64,000 bases of DNA from Megamerina dolium (Eukaryota; Arthropoda; Insecta; Diptera; Megamerinidae): assembly GCA_963854835.1 (NCBI GenBank), contig OY978530.1, forward strand, positions 8,496,372-8,560,371, read 5' to 3'. Below are positions 25,721 to 38,010 of the stretch, piece by piece; position 1 is the stretch's first letter; each line of letters starts with the position of its first letter. A program made the translations under genes and the position numbers. A model generated the notes under the pieces. It saw only the letters and a program-made list of their open reading frames with translations. It searched no databases and was not told the origin of the DNA.

Positions 25721-26800
25721 TCATTCTTCCCTTGAGAGTATATGGGTTGAGAAACTATTGTCAAAGCATGGTATGGGGATCGTATAGTCGATGGCATTCG
25801 GAATCGTAGTGCACTCCCCCAGGATACTTGAATGCCTGTATCCTGGTTGAGCCCAGCCTGAAGCTATGTTTAGCCTTATTGCTGATATCAGAGCTCTCTG
25901 CCTGCCAAATAAATCTACGGGGAGTTGATGCAGTAGCGAGTCGAGCGCTTTTGACTGGGTGGTTCTTAGAGCGCCTGTTGTCAACACCGCAGACGTCCTT
26001 TGAAACTTATCTATTTGTCGTCTGTGTACCTCCTTATTTAAGGATTCCCACCAGACTATCACACCGTAAAAAAGAATTGGCCTCACGACCGCAGAGTATA
26101 GCCATGATACGATTGTAGGACTAATCCCCCATCTTTTACCTATGGCTTTCTTACAGGAATAGAGTGCTGCAGTTGCTTTACGAACCCTTTCCATCGTGTT
26201 TGGTTTCCAACTTAGTTTCCTATCTAAAGTTATACCCAAGTATTTCGCCTGTTCAGTTAGCTTTAGACTACTTATTAGGTAAGGTAAAAATAGGTATTTT
26301 ATGCTTTCTAGTAAAGAGGACTGCTCAGTTTCGGCAGGGTTGATGGCCAGACCAGAGTTTGAAGCCCATCTGGACAGGGTTGATAAGGCATGGTTCATCA
26401 CTTCGGTGAGTGTATTTAAATATTTCCCCGATGCCACAAGTGCCACGTCATCTGCATAAGCCACCGCTTTGCATCCCGTGGCCTGTAAAGATATGAGAAC
26501 TTCATTGATGGTTAAGTTCCACAAAAGAGGCGACAGCACACCCCCTTGATATATACTTAGTATCTATAGAGCCCCTTACGTACACATCAAGTAGTCTTTC
26601 AAGGGTTTTTAATAAGAAGGATGATAGACTTATAGGTCTGAAATCACTTGGCTTTGAGTGGGACGTTTTTCCACCTTTAGGGATAAACACCACGTTAACT
26701 TGTAGCCATGTCCTGGGGACATAGCATAGCCTTAGGCATGCAGAGAAGATTACCTCCAACCAAGGTGTTAGAAGGTCAGCATACTTCTGCATGTCCGCGG
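25721..26800 (-). pseudogene. LOA-type reverse transcriptase, motif A deleted
   Basis: ORF 26792-26502 has the RT fingers (VVFIPKGGKTSHSKPSDFRPISLSSF, then LLKTLERLLDVYVRGSI). At TKYIS it jumps to another frame; the palm segment with the motif A aspartate is missing. ORF 26539-25721 resumes at LSPLLWNLTINEVL and carries AVAYADDVALVASG, GLAINPAETE, KYLGITLDRKLSW and the thumb (VRPILFYGVIVWW). The YADD box is intact but without motif A the enzyme cannot function. Confidence 0.85.
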
Positions 26801-27182
26801 GTATAATACCATCAGGTCCTGGTGACTTGAATGGTTTAAAATTATTAATCGCCCGATTAATCTTTGTTTTACTGATTATTTTGTGCAGGACGTCGTAGAT
26901 AATTCAACTAGGATTAACATTGGGAGTTCGGCCAGGGCTGTCCTCCAAACAGCCTGGAAAGTGGGTATCAATTAGTACCCGAAGAGTTCCCAGATTTGAA
27001 GTGGTCCAATCACCATCCCCCTTCATAATGAAGCTGGGTGTAACTGGATTTGTTGCGAGAATCTTTCGTAGGCGGCTTGCCTCTGAAATTTATTCTATGT
27101 TGCTGCAAAAGTCATTCCATGATGAACTTTTTGCTCTCCTAATCGCCTTTTTAAACACTCGTAGGCTCTCCTTATAGGGTTG

Positions 27183-28136
27183 CTATTGATGAGTGATTTT
27201 GGCTCGGTTGAATTGCTGTCGACACTCCTTCCTTAGAGTGATGATCTCTACAGACCACCACGGAGGTCTCTTCTTTTTTGGATTCCTTCTGATTGGACAG
27301 GACGCTACAGTAGCTTTCCTGCAAGCTTCTGTAACTTGATCAACAGCGGTCTCAAGCTGCTCCTCATTTTGCAGGCTTGAGGGCGCCTGAGTGAGGGATT
27401 TATTCAGGGTGGCCCTATACTTGTCCCAATTTTTGCGTTTCCTATTTAGAAATGGTGTCTGCTTTTGTGGCCTTATATCAAGGCGGAAGCTAATATACCT
27501 ATGATCCGAGAAAGAGTGTTCTTTGTCAACCCTCCATTCCCTAACTAGACAGTCCGAAGAGTCATTCGTAAGAGTTATATCTAAAACCTCCTCCCTGTTG
27601 CAGGTAATAGAGGTCGGTTTTGTACCCATACTTGCGAGAGTCAAGTTAGAACTAATAATATATTCAAAAAGTGACTCACCTCGTTCGTTGTTATCTGAGC
27701 TGCCCCAGATATAATGGTGTGCGTTGGCATCGGCTCCCATCACCAGATTAGCCTCGCATTTTTCCGCCTCCCGAACTGCCTTCCTTATTATAGGGTGAGG
27801 TGGGGGCTCAGTGTGATCGTGAGCCATGTACGCCGACATCAGCCAATATATATGGGATTGATGATCTAGCGCAATGGTCACAGTATCCTTGTCGCTGTAA
27901 TCAGAGAGTAGGAATGGTTTGTAGCATTTTTTCACTAAAATACATGATCGAGGCTTACCTGCGTTTTGAGCATAGTAGAGTCCATAATTTGCGGAGCTTA
28001 GTCCGCGCACCTTATCATCCAGGACCCACGGTTCCTGAATTAGAAAGATATCCTCCGCTTTATCGCTTAGTCGGAGGACGAGAGCAGCGGAAGCTGCTTT
28101 AGAGTGGTGCAAATTAATCTGGACCAATCTAGGCAT
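27183..28136 (-). CDS. LOA-type APE endonuclease (ORF2 N-terminus)
   Basis: Uninterrupted 317-codon ORF, ATG 28136. APE/exonuclease III-like endonuclease that nicks target DNA for target-primed reverse transcription. Signatures in order: INLHHSKAA (N-terminal Asn), IQEPWV (catalytic Glu), GADANAHHYIWGS (Asp and Asn), TLASMG, DITLTN, and FSDHRYISF (SDH-like final catalytic His). The C-terminal part RNPKKKRPPWWSVEI and RKECRQQFNRAK is the linker to RT. The frame closes at 27183 before RT because of a frameshift or stop. This is one of the best-preserved ORFs in the window. Confidence 0.85.
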   Translation of the reverse strand: MPRLVQINLHHSKAASAALVLRLSDKAEDIFLIQEPWVLDDKVRGLSSANYGLYYAQNAGKPRSCILVKKCYKPFLLSDYSDKDTVTIALDHQSHIYWLMSAYMAHDHTEPPPHPIIRKAVREAEKCEANLVMGADANAHHYIWGSSDNNERGESLFEYIISSNLTLASMGTKPTSITCNREEVLDITLTNDSSDCLVREWRVDKEHSFSDHRYISFRLDIRPQKQTPFLNRKRKNWDKYRATLNKSLTQAPSSLQNEEQLETAVDQVTEACRKATVASCPIRRNPKKKRPPWWSVEIITLRKECRQQFNRAKITHQ

Positions 28137-29522
28137 CTTCTCCTGCAGAGTTTAATATAGACTCCTCGGTCACCGTTGTATCGGTGTCCTCTACGTCACA
28201 GCTTAATAGTTCGTCCTCATCCGCTGTGCTAACTTCCACATCTCGGAAGAGGTCGCCAACCATCTCAGACGTTGACAGCGTATCGCTGCCCCCGTCACAC
28301 GACATTTCCTCAACCGGGGCCGAACTTACCTTCGTATCCCCTGGTTTTGGATCTACTTTTCCTGCGTCTTTTTTATAGACTTTCAGGGTGATTTGGGAGA
28401 AGCCATAGCTTATCACACCCTTCTGTTTAGCGAGAGGTGCCAAGGATTGCTCATTTAAGATCACAACGACCTGTCTTGAGTTCTCCTTGGCCTCTCCCAC
28501 CTTCACAACCCTCCAATCATCTGTGGGAAAGGATGGATTTGCGAGCCGCATATGATCCAAGATTTCCTTAGGATCTGAACGGCCTCAAGCTGAGCGTTAG
28601 ACCAAATCACCCCAACATTCGCGATGGCATCTCTGAAGAGATCTGCCGATCGCTGGTCCGCGCAGGACATCAGTTTGATGCGTCCTTGATGCCATCCGGT
28701 ATCTCTGCAGCAAACGACCGGGCCAGGGTTCCTCTCCAGGATATCCCTGTATATCTTAAGGAGACTAATCTCCACTAGGCGCCATTGCCCGAATGGCAGT
28801 GCTCCATCTTCAAGGTTCCTATCAATGACGGCAAGGATAAGGTGGTCCTTTACCACGTCACTGAAGGAACGCGCTTGGATGTTGAATGTGGCCGAAGCCG
28901 AAGTTTTTGCCTTTTTTGGCTTAGACAGCTGCTTTTCTTGAGAGCGTTGCCGTTTGGACGCAAGTCCAGAAGAACGTGCATTTTCGCGTTCAGCGATTAT
29001 GCCTTTTGCCCACTCCAGAGATTCTTTTTCTCGCTCTGAGAGTTCTGTTACCGGGATGCCACTGAGCTTTTCAGTAATTCTGAAAGCGGCTCTTCTTTTC
29101 CGATATGACCGGACAGACCCGCTAATTGGTTTATTGGAAACTGTCACATTAGGGGCTGAAGTAGCTGAAGTTGATGGAGTTAAGTCCTAAGGGGATGTGG
29201 CTGCTGAAGCAGGAGTCGCAGCCTTTGATAGTGATTTAGCAGCAGCAGGTCTTGATATGGTGGTCACAGACGCTTTGCTAACTTGCACTGATTTCGTCGA
29301 TTCCAGTGGTTTGGTGGCCAGAACTGGTGTGCTCCTGCGTACAGGTGCTTTAGGGACAGCGGAGGAGCCTGACTTTAGTATCTTATGCTCCACGCTTCCC
29401 GAAGAAGTTACAATTTTGGGACGAGTCCCTGTGGTGTCCGATTTGTACGTGGGCCTGCTCTCCAGGGGAGGCCTTTTGGGGTTTTCGGAATTGTCCGAGG
29501 CAATTTTTGTATGTTTTTCCAT
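28129..29522 (-). pseudogene. LOA-type ORF1 (gag-like, DUF4780-like)
   Basis: Starts MEKHTKIAS at 29522; Ser/Thr/Lys-rich disordered N-terminus. An in-frame TAG at 29187-29189 is followed in the same frame by 29147-28503 with a basic coiled region (SEREKESLEWAKG) and the conserved domain LAVIDRNLEDGALPFGQWRLVE through LFRDAIANVG. A frameshift near 28540 leads to 28560-28129 with WRVVKVGEAKENSRQVVVILNE and an acidic tail (STADEDELLSCDVED). The domain matches the nucleic-acid-binding DUF4780 family of LOA/LOA-like ORF1 proteins. Nonfunctional as it stands. Confidence 0.78.
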
Positions 29523-29790
29523 ATTTTCGTCGCATACCCGACGTATCAGGCATCACGGTCTAATCTTTTAGGAGGGACTTGGAGGTCGTCCGAAGCAGAG
29601 CCCTATACTCCGGAAAGTCCACAGTTACTCCCTGAGGCGGACAAGTATCAGAGAGGCTCCGTTAAAATACAGCCAGCAAAGTCCCCCGGCTGCAAACTAA
29701 CCAGTGGGCACGGAAACGCCTAACACCCTGGACTCCCAGGTCTAGATCCGTAGTGTTCTGTTGATTAGCAGGGTCACCTCAAGCAGGATG

Positions 29791-30339
29791 TGACAGAGTC
29801 ACGCACTAGCGGACTTGGTCAGATAGAGGCTAGCGCCGTTTACAAAGCTACGGCTGTATTGCGCATATTCTTACCCTGCAAAGAAAGTGCAGGTCCGCGA
29901 ATACACAGGCGCGCGAATATGCCTGACCCCAAGCACACCCGCACATCCACATATCCGACACCTGCACCCTTGCTTGACCCCTTCCAGACCATAAATTCGA
30001 CAAATATGCTCACAAAGACTACATGTTTATATTTTATGCTCACAAAGACTACATGTGATTACAATTCACTTTTGGCGAATTTATGATCTGGTTCGATTTT
30101 GACTACACTGAAGCGCTCACCACCAGTTGCATTTCACCACAAAAGCTACACAAATTAAAAGCACTACAATGGATACAAGGTTAACAGATTTTAACTAAAT
30201 TCTGTCCTATTTTAGTAAGAAACACAGCACTTTCACTTTTCTTTTTTTTTTCAATTACATATTCAACATAGATGCACAGTAATAAAACTAGAATCTCTAG
30301 AAATCTCTTAAAACACGATATCTGCTAATTTTTAGGTAT
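29791..30339. other. non-coding, with a 21-bp motif repeated at 30-bp spacing
   Basis: ATGCTCACAAAGACTACATGT occurs at 30005-30025 and 30035-30055. The rest shows no gene. Probably the LOA 5' flank; no target duplication found. Confidence 0.6.
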
Positions 30340-30625
30340 ATTTATTCGAAATATTCTCCTCCTGATTCAATACACTTGTTACATCGATTTAATAGTGATT
30401 CGAACGCGTGTTCCAGCTCATTTTTCGGAATTGCCTCCAGTGCAATTGTCGAAGAACGTTGTATGGTCTGAATGTCATCAAAAAAGCATCCTTTCAACTT
30501 GAATTTCAGTTTTGGGAACAAAAAAAAGTTCCACGGTGCCAAATCAGGTGAATACGGCGGGTGATTCAACACACAGACCTGATTCCGAACCAAAAATTGA
30601 TGACCAATGAGTGCTGTGTGTTAAA
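30340..30625 (-). pseudogene. mariner-like transposase C-terminal fragment (SETMAR-like group)
   Basis: ORF 30593-30342 on the minus strand: NHPPYSPDLAPWNFFLFPKLK, LKGCFFDDIQTIQ, ALEAIPKNELEHAFE and CIESGGEYFE. It resembles the common mariner-type C-terminus with YSPDLAPCDFFLF, but the catalytic Asp of CD is Asn here (WN). Preceding bases carry a frameshifted NTQHSLVINFLV. N-terminal four fifths of the transposase is missing. Confidence 0.82.
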
Positions 30626-31599
30626 TAATTTCATGTTAAAATTTCAACATCAAACGAACAAGTGTTTTGTAAAATGAATGTCAATAAACATTAAATGTCA
30701 ACCAAATGCCATTAAATTTTGACAGTTAGTAGAGGAAGGTTGAAACTTCAATATGCATAGATAGCGCGCTTGGTTGCTGAGATATGGTTCGAGTCTTAGT
30801 ACATATTTTCGCACCATGTATGCTTCATATACGTTAACGGATAAGTTATGCATCATTGTTGGCAGAAGAGGGCTTTACCAAGCAAGCATCGAGGATTTGA
30901 TTTTGTGGTTTATTCGACTGCATTCGAATTAAAAGTGTTTTTTTTTAATTTGGCCTATTTTAGGTGGTTAGTTGGACCACTTCCGAAACGAGTGCTTTCG
31001 AGATAGATTCCATAGGAATTATCTAGAAAGTTCGTGTCCTGAAAGTAGCTCATCGAGCGATTTTAGGATAGCCTTCTGGGAGCCTTCTGCTCTGAAAACT
31101 AACACTGCCCAGGTGCAATCAGTCGTGGTCCAATTGATTACTTACCTTTTCGTAAAGCGTAGTTCCGTGGGTAACCCTACAGAACTACTTCACGTATAGA
31201 CACCGTTGTGTGTAAACTAACAATTGAGCTACAGCGCTTGTAGTAGTAGTCCTACAGCCTTTAATACCTAATAAACGGCATCCTACCAAAGCAAGCACCA
31301 GGGATAACTAATTGACGTTGGTTATCTCTTGTAAACAAACCCCTGACTTTACTGTCTGTATAGTGCAGGGTATTAGTAGACAGATTCATACATATAAACG
31401 TAGATAGGATAGGTCAAATCGAAAGATACATTGTATTTGTAATTAAGTGGGTAAGTTACACCAACCGAACAGAATACTCCTAGTTTCGGAGAATTTACTT
31501 ATTTTTTTTTTAAATAAGTAGTGCGAAATTCGGTTCTCATTCCATAACAAGAATTTGTCTGCGTCCCTCTTGTTTCGACCCTGTCAGACTGAGCTTTCA
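30626..31599. other. unassigned ~970 bp
   Basis: AT-rich non-coding DNA with no motif I can name. Small T-runs (30939-30949, 31502-31511) look like LINE or SINE tails but lack recognisable bodies. It may include the leader of the gypsy-type element that follows. Confidence 0.4.
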
Positions 31600-31958
31600 C
31601 CCTAGCTGGAAGCAGGCTGCACACATACGTGCTGCCAGAAAGGGAAAGGAAAAAGCCCTCCATCAACGAAGCTTACCAAGAGGAGGGTACCTCCTCACAC
31701 GAAAGAAGAGGAAAAATTCGACACCCAACCATCACTTACAGTAAACGAACCACCAGAAGAAGACCCATACCAGCGTATCTACGTAAACATCAGCAGTGTC
31801 AACATTGGCCGATACCGGCGCAACCCTCACAACAACACAACAAATTGTGCTAGCTAACGGTGGAGAAGAGTGCATAGCAGAAATATATAAAGCCACGATA
31901 GGCACCCACGTAGAAAAATCCAACAGTGAAAAAGAAGCAAGGCACATAGAGGTTATGC

Positions 31959-32990
31959 ATGGATCATAACAAAGTGGAGATTAAAGATGCTTACCCTCTA
32001 CCTCCGATACAGGCAATATTAGACAAACTAAAGGAAGCAATTTTCATCAGTACGATAGACTTGAAAAATCCATTGGAGACGAAATCACGTAAATTTACAG
32101 CGTTCAAGGTAGTACCGTTCGGTCTACGTTCGGCACCAGCTACATTCCAACGTATGTTAGATCAGGTGATTGGGCCGGAATTGGAGCCATTCGCATTTGC
32201 CTATCTCGATGACATCGTGATAATAAGCAAAACTTACGAACAACACCAGGCCCGCTTGCAAATAGTATTGCAACGATTTCATGATGTCAATCTAAGAGTC
32301 AACTTTGCATAAACAAAATTCTGCGTACAATGCCTCACCTATCTAGGTCATGTGGTCATACCAGACGGGATACACACTGATTCCGCAAAAATTTCAGCAA
32401 TAAAAGAACTACCAGCACCAACTAATATGAAGAAACTGCGGAGAATACTTGGCATAGCATAGTGGTACCTCCGATTCGTGCAGTCATTTGTTACCATGAC
32501 CGCGCCTATGAACACTCTGCTTAAGAAGAATCAACGTTGGTTGTTGGGAAGAGAGCAAGAGGAAGCGTTTAAACAGTTAAAACAGACATTGACTACCGCT
32601 CCCGTATTGTGCTGCCCGGACTTTTCACAACCATTTATATTGCGAACCGACACTACCGACACCGGACTAGACACAGCGCTAGTACAACGATACGATACCA
32701 GGAAAAGGTCATAGCATATGTGAGTCGAGCATTAACTGCACTAGAGCGAAAATATTCCTCCGCCGAAAAAAAATGCTTAACAATCTTATGGGTTCAATGT
32801 CGTAAATGATCACCATTCATTACGCTGGTTACATTCGATGCAGAACCCATCTGGTAGATTAGCACGATGGACCTAGAGCTGCAACAGTACGGTTTCGACG
32901 TTGAATATCGCAAAGGCGCTCTAAAGGTTGTAGCGGATAAATTATATAGATACAGCCGACACATCGCAGCTGCCGTAATAAGGGTAGAGC
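31959..32990 (+). pseudogene. gypsy RT and RNase H remnants
   Basis: ORF 31959-32312 has VEIKDAYPLPPIQ, ISTIDLKN (motif A), FKVVPFGLRSAPATFQRML (motif B) and FAYLDDIVIIS (YLDD catalytic box). After a TAA at 32310-32312 the frame continues CLTYLGHVV and GIHTDSAK. An RNase H-like region (32478-32990) shows FILRTDTTDTGLDTALV, then frame changes to YVSRALTALERKYSSAEKKCL and [19 protein letters not shown]. In RNase H the DASD-like motif reads DTTD. Not functional. Confidence 0.82.
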
Positions 32991-33039
32991 AATGGTTCGA
33001 GAGGAAATGGTAGGAGGCGACACACGATAAGAGTGGTAC

Positions 33040-33787
33040 TATAGAGAATTTATGATCCTCGAGGGAAAGCTATACTGGCAAAAACGTAAAAATAATATAA
33101 GTGGAAAGATGGAGAAACCGACAGCGAGGTTGTGTGTACCTCTCGACCAGCGCGACGCCGCCATTCGAGAAAACCTTGACGCTCTGAACGCAGGACACTT
33201 CGGGATCACGAAAACATTGCGACGAATGAAAGAGCGATACCATTGGCCAAATATGTTCTACGATGTCCGCAAGCATGTCAAAGCATGCCACACATGTGCG
33301 TAATAGAAGGCCCAATAAGTGCCACCAATATATTGCATGACCACGATAACTGCCATCCGCCCAATGCAAATATTCTGCACCGACTTTATGGGACCATTTC
33401 CATGTTCACGCAAGGGTAATACTGCTTGTGTTCACCGTCAAATTTACAAAATGGGTGGAAGTCGTACCGCTCAGATGCGCTACAGCTGCAGCTGTCGTAC
33501 AGTATTTACGCGAACGGATTATATATCGTTATGGCTGCCCCGAGACGTTAATCTCCGACAACGGACCGCAGTTTAGAAGCAAGCCACTCAAAAAGTTAGC
33601 CGAGAAAGATGGTATTAACCATCAACTAACTAACTAACTAACTAACATATACACTCCAAGAAAACCGTACGGAAAGGGTAAATCGCGTACCAAAAACAAT
33701 AATGGCAATGTTCACAAGGGATCATCGTGAGTGGGGTATCTATTTGCCCGAAATAACATTCGCCATCAACACCGCACAACACGCCTT
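33040..33787 (+). pseudogene. gypsy integrase remnant
   Basis: ORF 33052-33303 includes the zinc-binding HHCC region: HFGITKTLRRMKERYHWP and CHTCA. Then in other frames IFCTDFMGPFPCSRKGN (first Asp) and LISDNGPQF (second Asp). A short (AACT)n run at about 33628-33645 interrupts the core. The C-terminal REWGIYLPEITFAINTAQH region is cut at 33788 by the dispersed repeat. Confidence 0.82.
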
Positions 33788-33985
33788 TCAGCATTTTCAC
33801 ATCCAACTGCAACTCAGTTGGCGCAATGTTCTGATATTCCACAATTATAAGTAATATTAGTATGGATTATGTATATCACAATTTCGAGCAATGTTGGTGT
33901 GTGTATGAACAAATATGTAGTTCCCAATTTCGGGAAATATGTCGCGAGGCAAAATATGCATATGTGCATATTTCATATTTTGGCT
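33788..33985. repeat. 198-bp dispersed repeat, copy i
   Basis: Begins TCAGCATTTTCACA and ends TATTTTGGCT. A same-orientation, same-length copy is at 55160-55357 with only a few substitutions (for example ACATCC/ACACCC, CTGATATT/CTGACATT, TATGTGCA/TATTTGCA). Contains the palindromic CAACTGCAACTCAGTTG. Could be LTR end sequence or a short non-autonomous element. Confidence 0.85.
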
Positions 33986-35399
33986 AGCATCATCCCTCCC
34001 TTCTCTCAAAAAGAAAAAATTATCATTATGACGATGTGTTTCCTACTGGTTGTTGTCTGCTGTACTCAGCTTTTTTTTTTAAATAGTTTTGTTGCAGCTT
34101 TTGTGAGTCTAGTGATTAAAACAGTAACTTCTTCTATATAAAAGTTAGATTTTTGTTTCGGCTATTAGAGTGAGATTATTTACATTGGATTGATCTTCTG
34201 GATGTTTTGTCATGGAATCGTTATCTGGATTATTATTGTGGAAAGTTGGTTTGGTGTGCTTGTGGGTTGATGCTGGTGTCTAATGAGCCCAATGGTTTGA
34301 TTCGACAGAATTTTTTTTTTATAGGAATGGTGTGAATAGCTTGCAAAGTGGGTTTTATGTGTACCGCACTGCTAAGCAATATTGTCGATGTGAAACTCTG
34401 TACTCCTGGTGAATGATTGGAGCAATAATGAATCAATCATAATGATCAAAATCCATTGTCACTGATAAATTATTTTATTCGGTTGTGGTTGCATAGCTGT
34501 TATTGTTGATGTCTCAATATTAGCTATTAGCTATTGTTGATATCTTATAGCTATTATTGTCACGCTGTCTAGGTACGCCAAAGTTATTTGTTGTAAATTT
34601 TATTCTTTTGTAAGTTTTTTTATGCGTACTCGCTGTCTGAACCTTCTTGGCTTTCTGCTCTGGGTCTATTTCTTCTTAACTTCAAGGATAGTTTTGTGTC
34701 ATAATTTTGGACACGATTTTGAGTTGATATTGGATTCTCGTGCGCATACTTCTGCTCTTTTGTGTTTGCAGGGGAATTACCAGATTCCATTTCAATAATA
34801 GATCACTTACATCTACTATATATATTGTAACTACTATATCAACTATATCACTTATTTAGTTAGTTTTTCTTATAAAGATATACATATATTCTTATTTAAT
34901 TAACTTTTTTATTTTCTATATTCATTTATAATCTATACTTAATTCTTTAAAATGTATTAAAAATACATTGTTGTTTGGTACAAAAATACAGTGGCAACAT
35001 TGCTTTTTCTCTTCATAGTTGCAGTGACCAATTTTTAGTACTTGTGGGTGGTACGATTTTCAATAATGAAATTGGAACGTATTTTGTTACATATATTTCA
35101 TCTTATTTTTTTTTGTTTTTTTTTGAGTCAACCCAGATAATCTATTTATTTATTGCCTATTTCTCATATTTCGTCATACAAATCACGTGTTTTTCCTCTA
35201 CTGTATCTTCTGTATTTTTGTAACCTTCTAGTTGTAATTTCCCTTAAGATATTGTATTATATTTGTATTTTTCTTTGTAAGTGTTTCAGTTTTAAATGTT
35301 GGTCAATATACAAAATTTTCCGAAGGATCTCGTCGCCTTCCACCTATATTTGCGAAATAACGTCTTTGAATTTAATTCGGTCTTCTTCTACTGCATTAT
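33986..35399. other. decayed minus-strand errantivirus 3' part / unassigned
   Basis: Very T-rich on the plus strand. Minus-strand frames show scattered short peptides consistent with a degenerate env ectodomain but with so many stops that no boundaries can be given. No LTR found. Confidence 0.4.
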
Positions 35400-35700
35400 G
35401 TTCGAGAATTTCTTCCCTATCATAATTATCCATAGTTCCGAACATCCATTTTTGAGCAGTCCCCACGATGTTTAATAAGCCTCTTTTTTCCTTATTCCTC
35501 CTGGTGTGATTGCATGTATTTTTGTTTTTATCGATTTTATTTCGGCTGACAGTAGGTCTTTGTGGCTTGTCTCAAAGTTTTTAATGTTTTCTTCGATGTC
35601 ATTTATTATGCTAATAACTTCGCTTGGGTAAATTATATATATTACTGTGTTTGTTGTATTCAATATTTCCACCTTTCTCATTTTGATTTGTGTATAGCCA
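35400..35700 (-). pseudogene. errantivirus env fragment
   Basis: ORF 35681-35472 (69 codons) reads SEVISIINDIEENIKNF and SAEIKSIKTKIHAITPGG, then KKE near where a furin-like site would lie. The next bases in a shifted frame give a conserved errantivirus env stretch (WMFGTMDNYDREEI). It corresponds to the region of the env fragment at 58453-58850. Insect errantivirus envelope proteins mediate membrane fusion; this relic is fragmentary and multiply interrupted. Confidence 0.6.
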
Positions 35701-36490
35701 ATGTTTTTTTATTTTCGGTTTTCTAACAAAAATTTTATTTATTTCTCGTTCCCATCGTTCTCATATGCGTTTTGTTTTGGTTATTGTTGTTTTTTTATTT
35801 ATTATATATTCTGTATGCCTATACGTGTGTCGTTCTCTCGCTTTTCTACAGACGTTCTTATCATAGGGTATGTGTTTACAAAGAGGGTAGAATAACAAGA
35901 GTAGACGGATAATTGCGCAGCGCCACTTATCTGTAGAAAATATAGTTGCACACTTTATCTATGAGTGACTGAGTTTTATGTGGCTAGACCCGGCTGCCAT
36001 CATAGTTGTTCACTCTCTGAATTACCAAAGAGAATTATCATTATTAATGACAAAAAGAAATTGAACACAAATTTCTCACAGAATATATTTTAAGAATTTT
36101 TCTTCAACAAGAAACGAGAGCAAACGCAACAACAAATACGCAGGCGTAAGTAGATGAGTGTGTGAAACAATGCGACTGAAATCGACGAAAGACGAACTAT
36201 TTGATGTGTTGAAGTGTCTTCATCTTGATTTTGGTGGCGCGTTGGATGGCATGAAATGACAAAATCTTCAAAAAATGCCAAAAATTCAATCGCAAGTGCT
36301 GTGTTGCCGATTGCGTGCAATTATGAGTGAAAAATATAGTATTTTGCTGAGCATACGTACATATACTTTTTATATAGGCAAATAGAAAGAAACGAAATTG
36401 AGAGAGTTTGCAAACGGTGGTTGACATGCGTGTGAAATTTTTCTCAATTTGATTATATATTGCAGATATGTGTACTCATGTACATATATG
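35701..36490. other. unassigned; contains 35-bp segment shared inverted with 45826-45862
   Basis: Non-coding. At about 35881-35913 the sequence AGAGGGTAGAATAACAAG.. AGTAGACGGATAATT is the reverse complement of a segment near 45828-45860. Such short shared pieces may mark LTR ends of one element family. Confidence 0.5.
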
Positions 36491-36509
36491 TTACTTACTT
36501 ACTTATGTG

Positions 36510-38010
36510 GCCATAACAACCGAATATCGATTTAGGCCGAAAATAACATGCTTCGCCAGCCATCTCTGTTCTTCGCTAGCTGGCGCTAGTTAGAAATTCC
36601 AAGCGCCGTCAGGTTCTCCAGTACTTGGTCTTTCCACCGGAGGTTTGGTCTTCCTCTTTTGCGTCGTCCTCCAGCGGGTTCCGAATATAACACCTTCTTA
36701 GCTGGAGCGTGTTCTTCCATTCGCTCGACATGACCTAGCCAGCGCAGCCGCTGGATTTTGATGCGCTTTACTATGTCAATATCGGCATACAGCTCGTACA
36801 GCTCATAGTTGTACCTTATTCGGTACTCACCACCAACGCAAATAGGTCAAAGATCTCTCGAAAAGTCCAAGCATTCGCTCATCCGAGATGGAAATTGTCC
36901 AGGCTTCAGCGCCATATGTTAGGACAGACATGATGAGAGACTTGTAGAGTGTAGTTTTCGTTCTTCGAGAGAGGGCTCGACTTTTCAATTGCTTACTCAG
37001 CCCAAAGTAACACCTGTTAGCAAGAGTTATCCTACGCATGATCTCCAAGCTGACGTCATTACTGCTGTTAATGCTGGTTCCAAGATAGACAAAGTCCCTT
37101 ACTACTTCAAAAGCGTAGTTGTCAACAGTGACGTGCTGTCCAAGACGCCGGGACTCTTTGTTTGTTGACACTAGATACTTCGTCTTGCCCTCGTTCACCG
37201 TGAGACCCATCCGACGCGACTCTCTTTCCAACTCTGAGAATGCTGCACTGACTGCTCGCGTGTTCATGCCGATTATGTCAATATCGTCGGCATACGCTAA
37301 CAGCATGACACTTTTGTTGAAGATAATGCCATTATGTCGTAGATCAGCAGCTCGTATTATTTTCTCCATAATAAGATTGAAGAAGTCGCACGATAACGAA
37401 TCACCTTGTCTGAAACCCCGTTCGGTATAAAACGGTGCGGAGAGGTCCTTCCCAATTTTCACTGCACAACGAGAGTTATGCAGTGTCATCCTACAAAGTA
37501 GAATGAGCTTTGCAGGAATACCGAACTCAGACATTGTTGCGTAGAGGTAATCCCTTACCGGACTGTCGAAAGCGGCTTTATAATCAACAAATAGGTGGTG
37601 TGTGTCGATCTGTTTTTCTTGGGTCTTCTCCAGTATTTGGCGCAGTGTGAAAATCTGGTCGATGGTGGATTTACCAGGTCTGAAGCCACACTGATATGTC
37701 CAATCAGGTTGCTGAGCATAGGCTTCAACGTTTCACACAGTACGCCTGATAGGACCTTGTATGCGATGCTCAGGTGACTTATTCCATGGTAGTTGGCGCA
37801 AATTGTGGGGTCTCCTTTTTTATGTACAGGACAGAGAACACTGAGCCTCCAATCATCAGGCATGCTTTCATCCGACCATATTCTGCTTATGAGCTGGTGC
37901 ATGCGGGAGAGCAGCTCATCGCCTCCGGTCTTAATCAACTCGGCAGGCAGGCCATCAGCACCTGCAGCTTTGTTGTTCTTCAGCCTTAAAATGGCCGTTT
38001 CAACCTCGTC
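36510..38010 (-). pseudogene. RTE reverse transcriptase and C-terminus
   Basis: ORF 37938-37555 carries the fingers (PVHKKGDPTICANYHGIS, YKVLSGVLCETLKP) and is frameshifted near 37690. ORF 37534-36827 (235 codons) carries MSEFGIPAKLILLCRMTL, RGFRQGDSLSCDFFNLIM (motif B), LLAYADDIDIIG (YADD box), DFVYLGTSIN and LTYGAEAWT. A frameshift in LFERS near 36850 is followed by the conserved end (RWLGHVERM-like, then CYGH). RT catalytic Asp pair is present; the gene is inactive through frameshifts. Confidence 0.85.

Larger units (their letters stand above)
25214..29790 (-). mobile_element. LOA-clade LINE (ORF1, EN, RT, RNase H), minus
   Basis: About 4.6 kb on the minus strand with the LOA-clade order: leader (29790-29523), gag-like ORF1, APE endonuclease, RT, and a C-terminal RNase H domain. 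ORF1 and ORF2 overlap by 8 bp (ORF1 stop 28129-28131, ORF2 ATG 28136), as expected for coupled translation. Damage includes a nonsense codon and a frameshift in ORF1 and a deletion in RT. No poly(A) or target duplication is seen at the 3' end, which is fused to the RTE fragment. Confidence 0.88.
31600..33787 (+). mobile_element. degenerate Ty3/gypsy pol (PR-RT-RNase H-IN)
   Basis: Decayed LTR-retrotransposon pol with at least six stops and several frameshifts. A possible protease active site LADTGATLT lies near 31800-31830. No LTR is recognisable at either side. Truncated within integrase by the 198-bp repeat at 33788. Distinct from the other gypsy-like elements in the window. Confidence 0.8.

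Noticed and set aside
27800..29571. Plus-strand ORFs of 80-124 codons opposite the LOA element
   Set aside because: They mirror the LOA ORF1 and endonuclease frames and have no motif of their own.
30972..31199. 75-codon plus-strand ORF as a host gene exon
   Set aside because: No recognisable domain, no splice context I can support, and average composition for random ORFs here.
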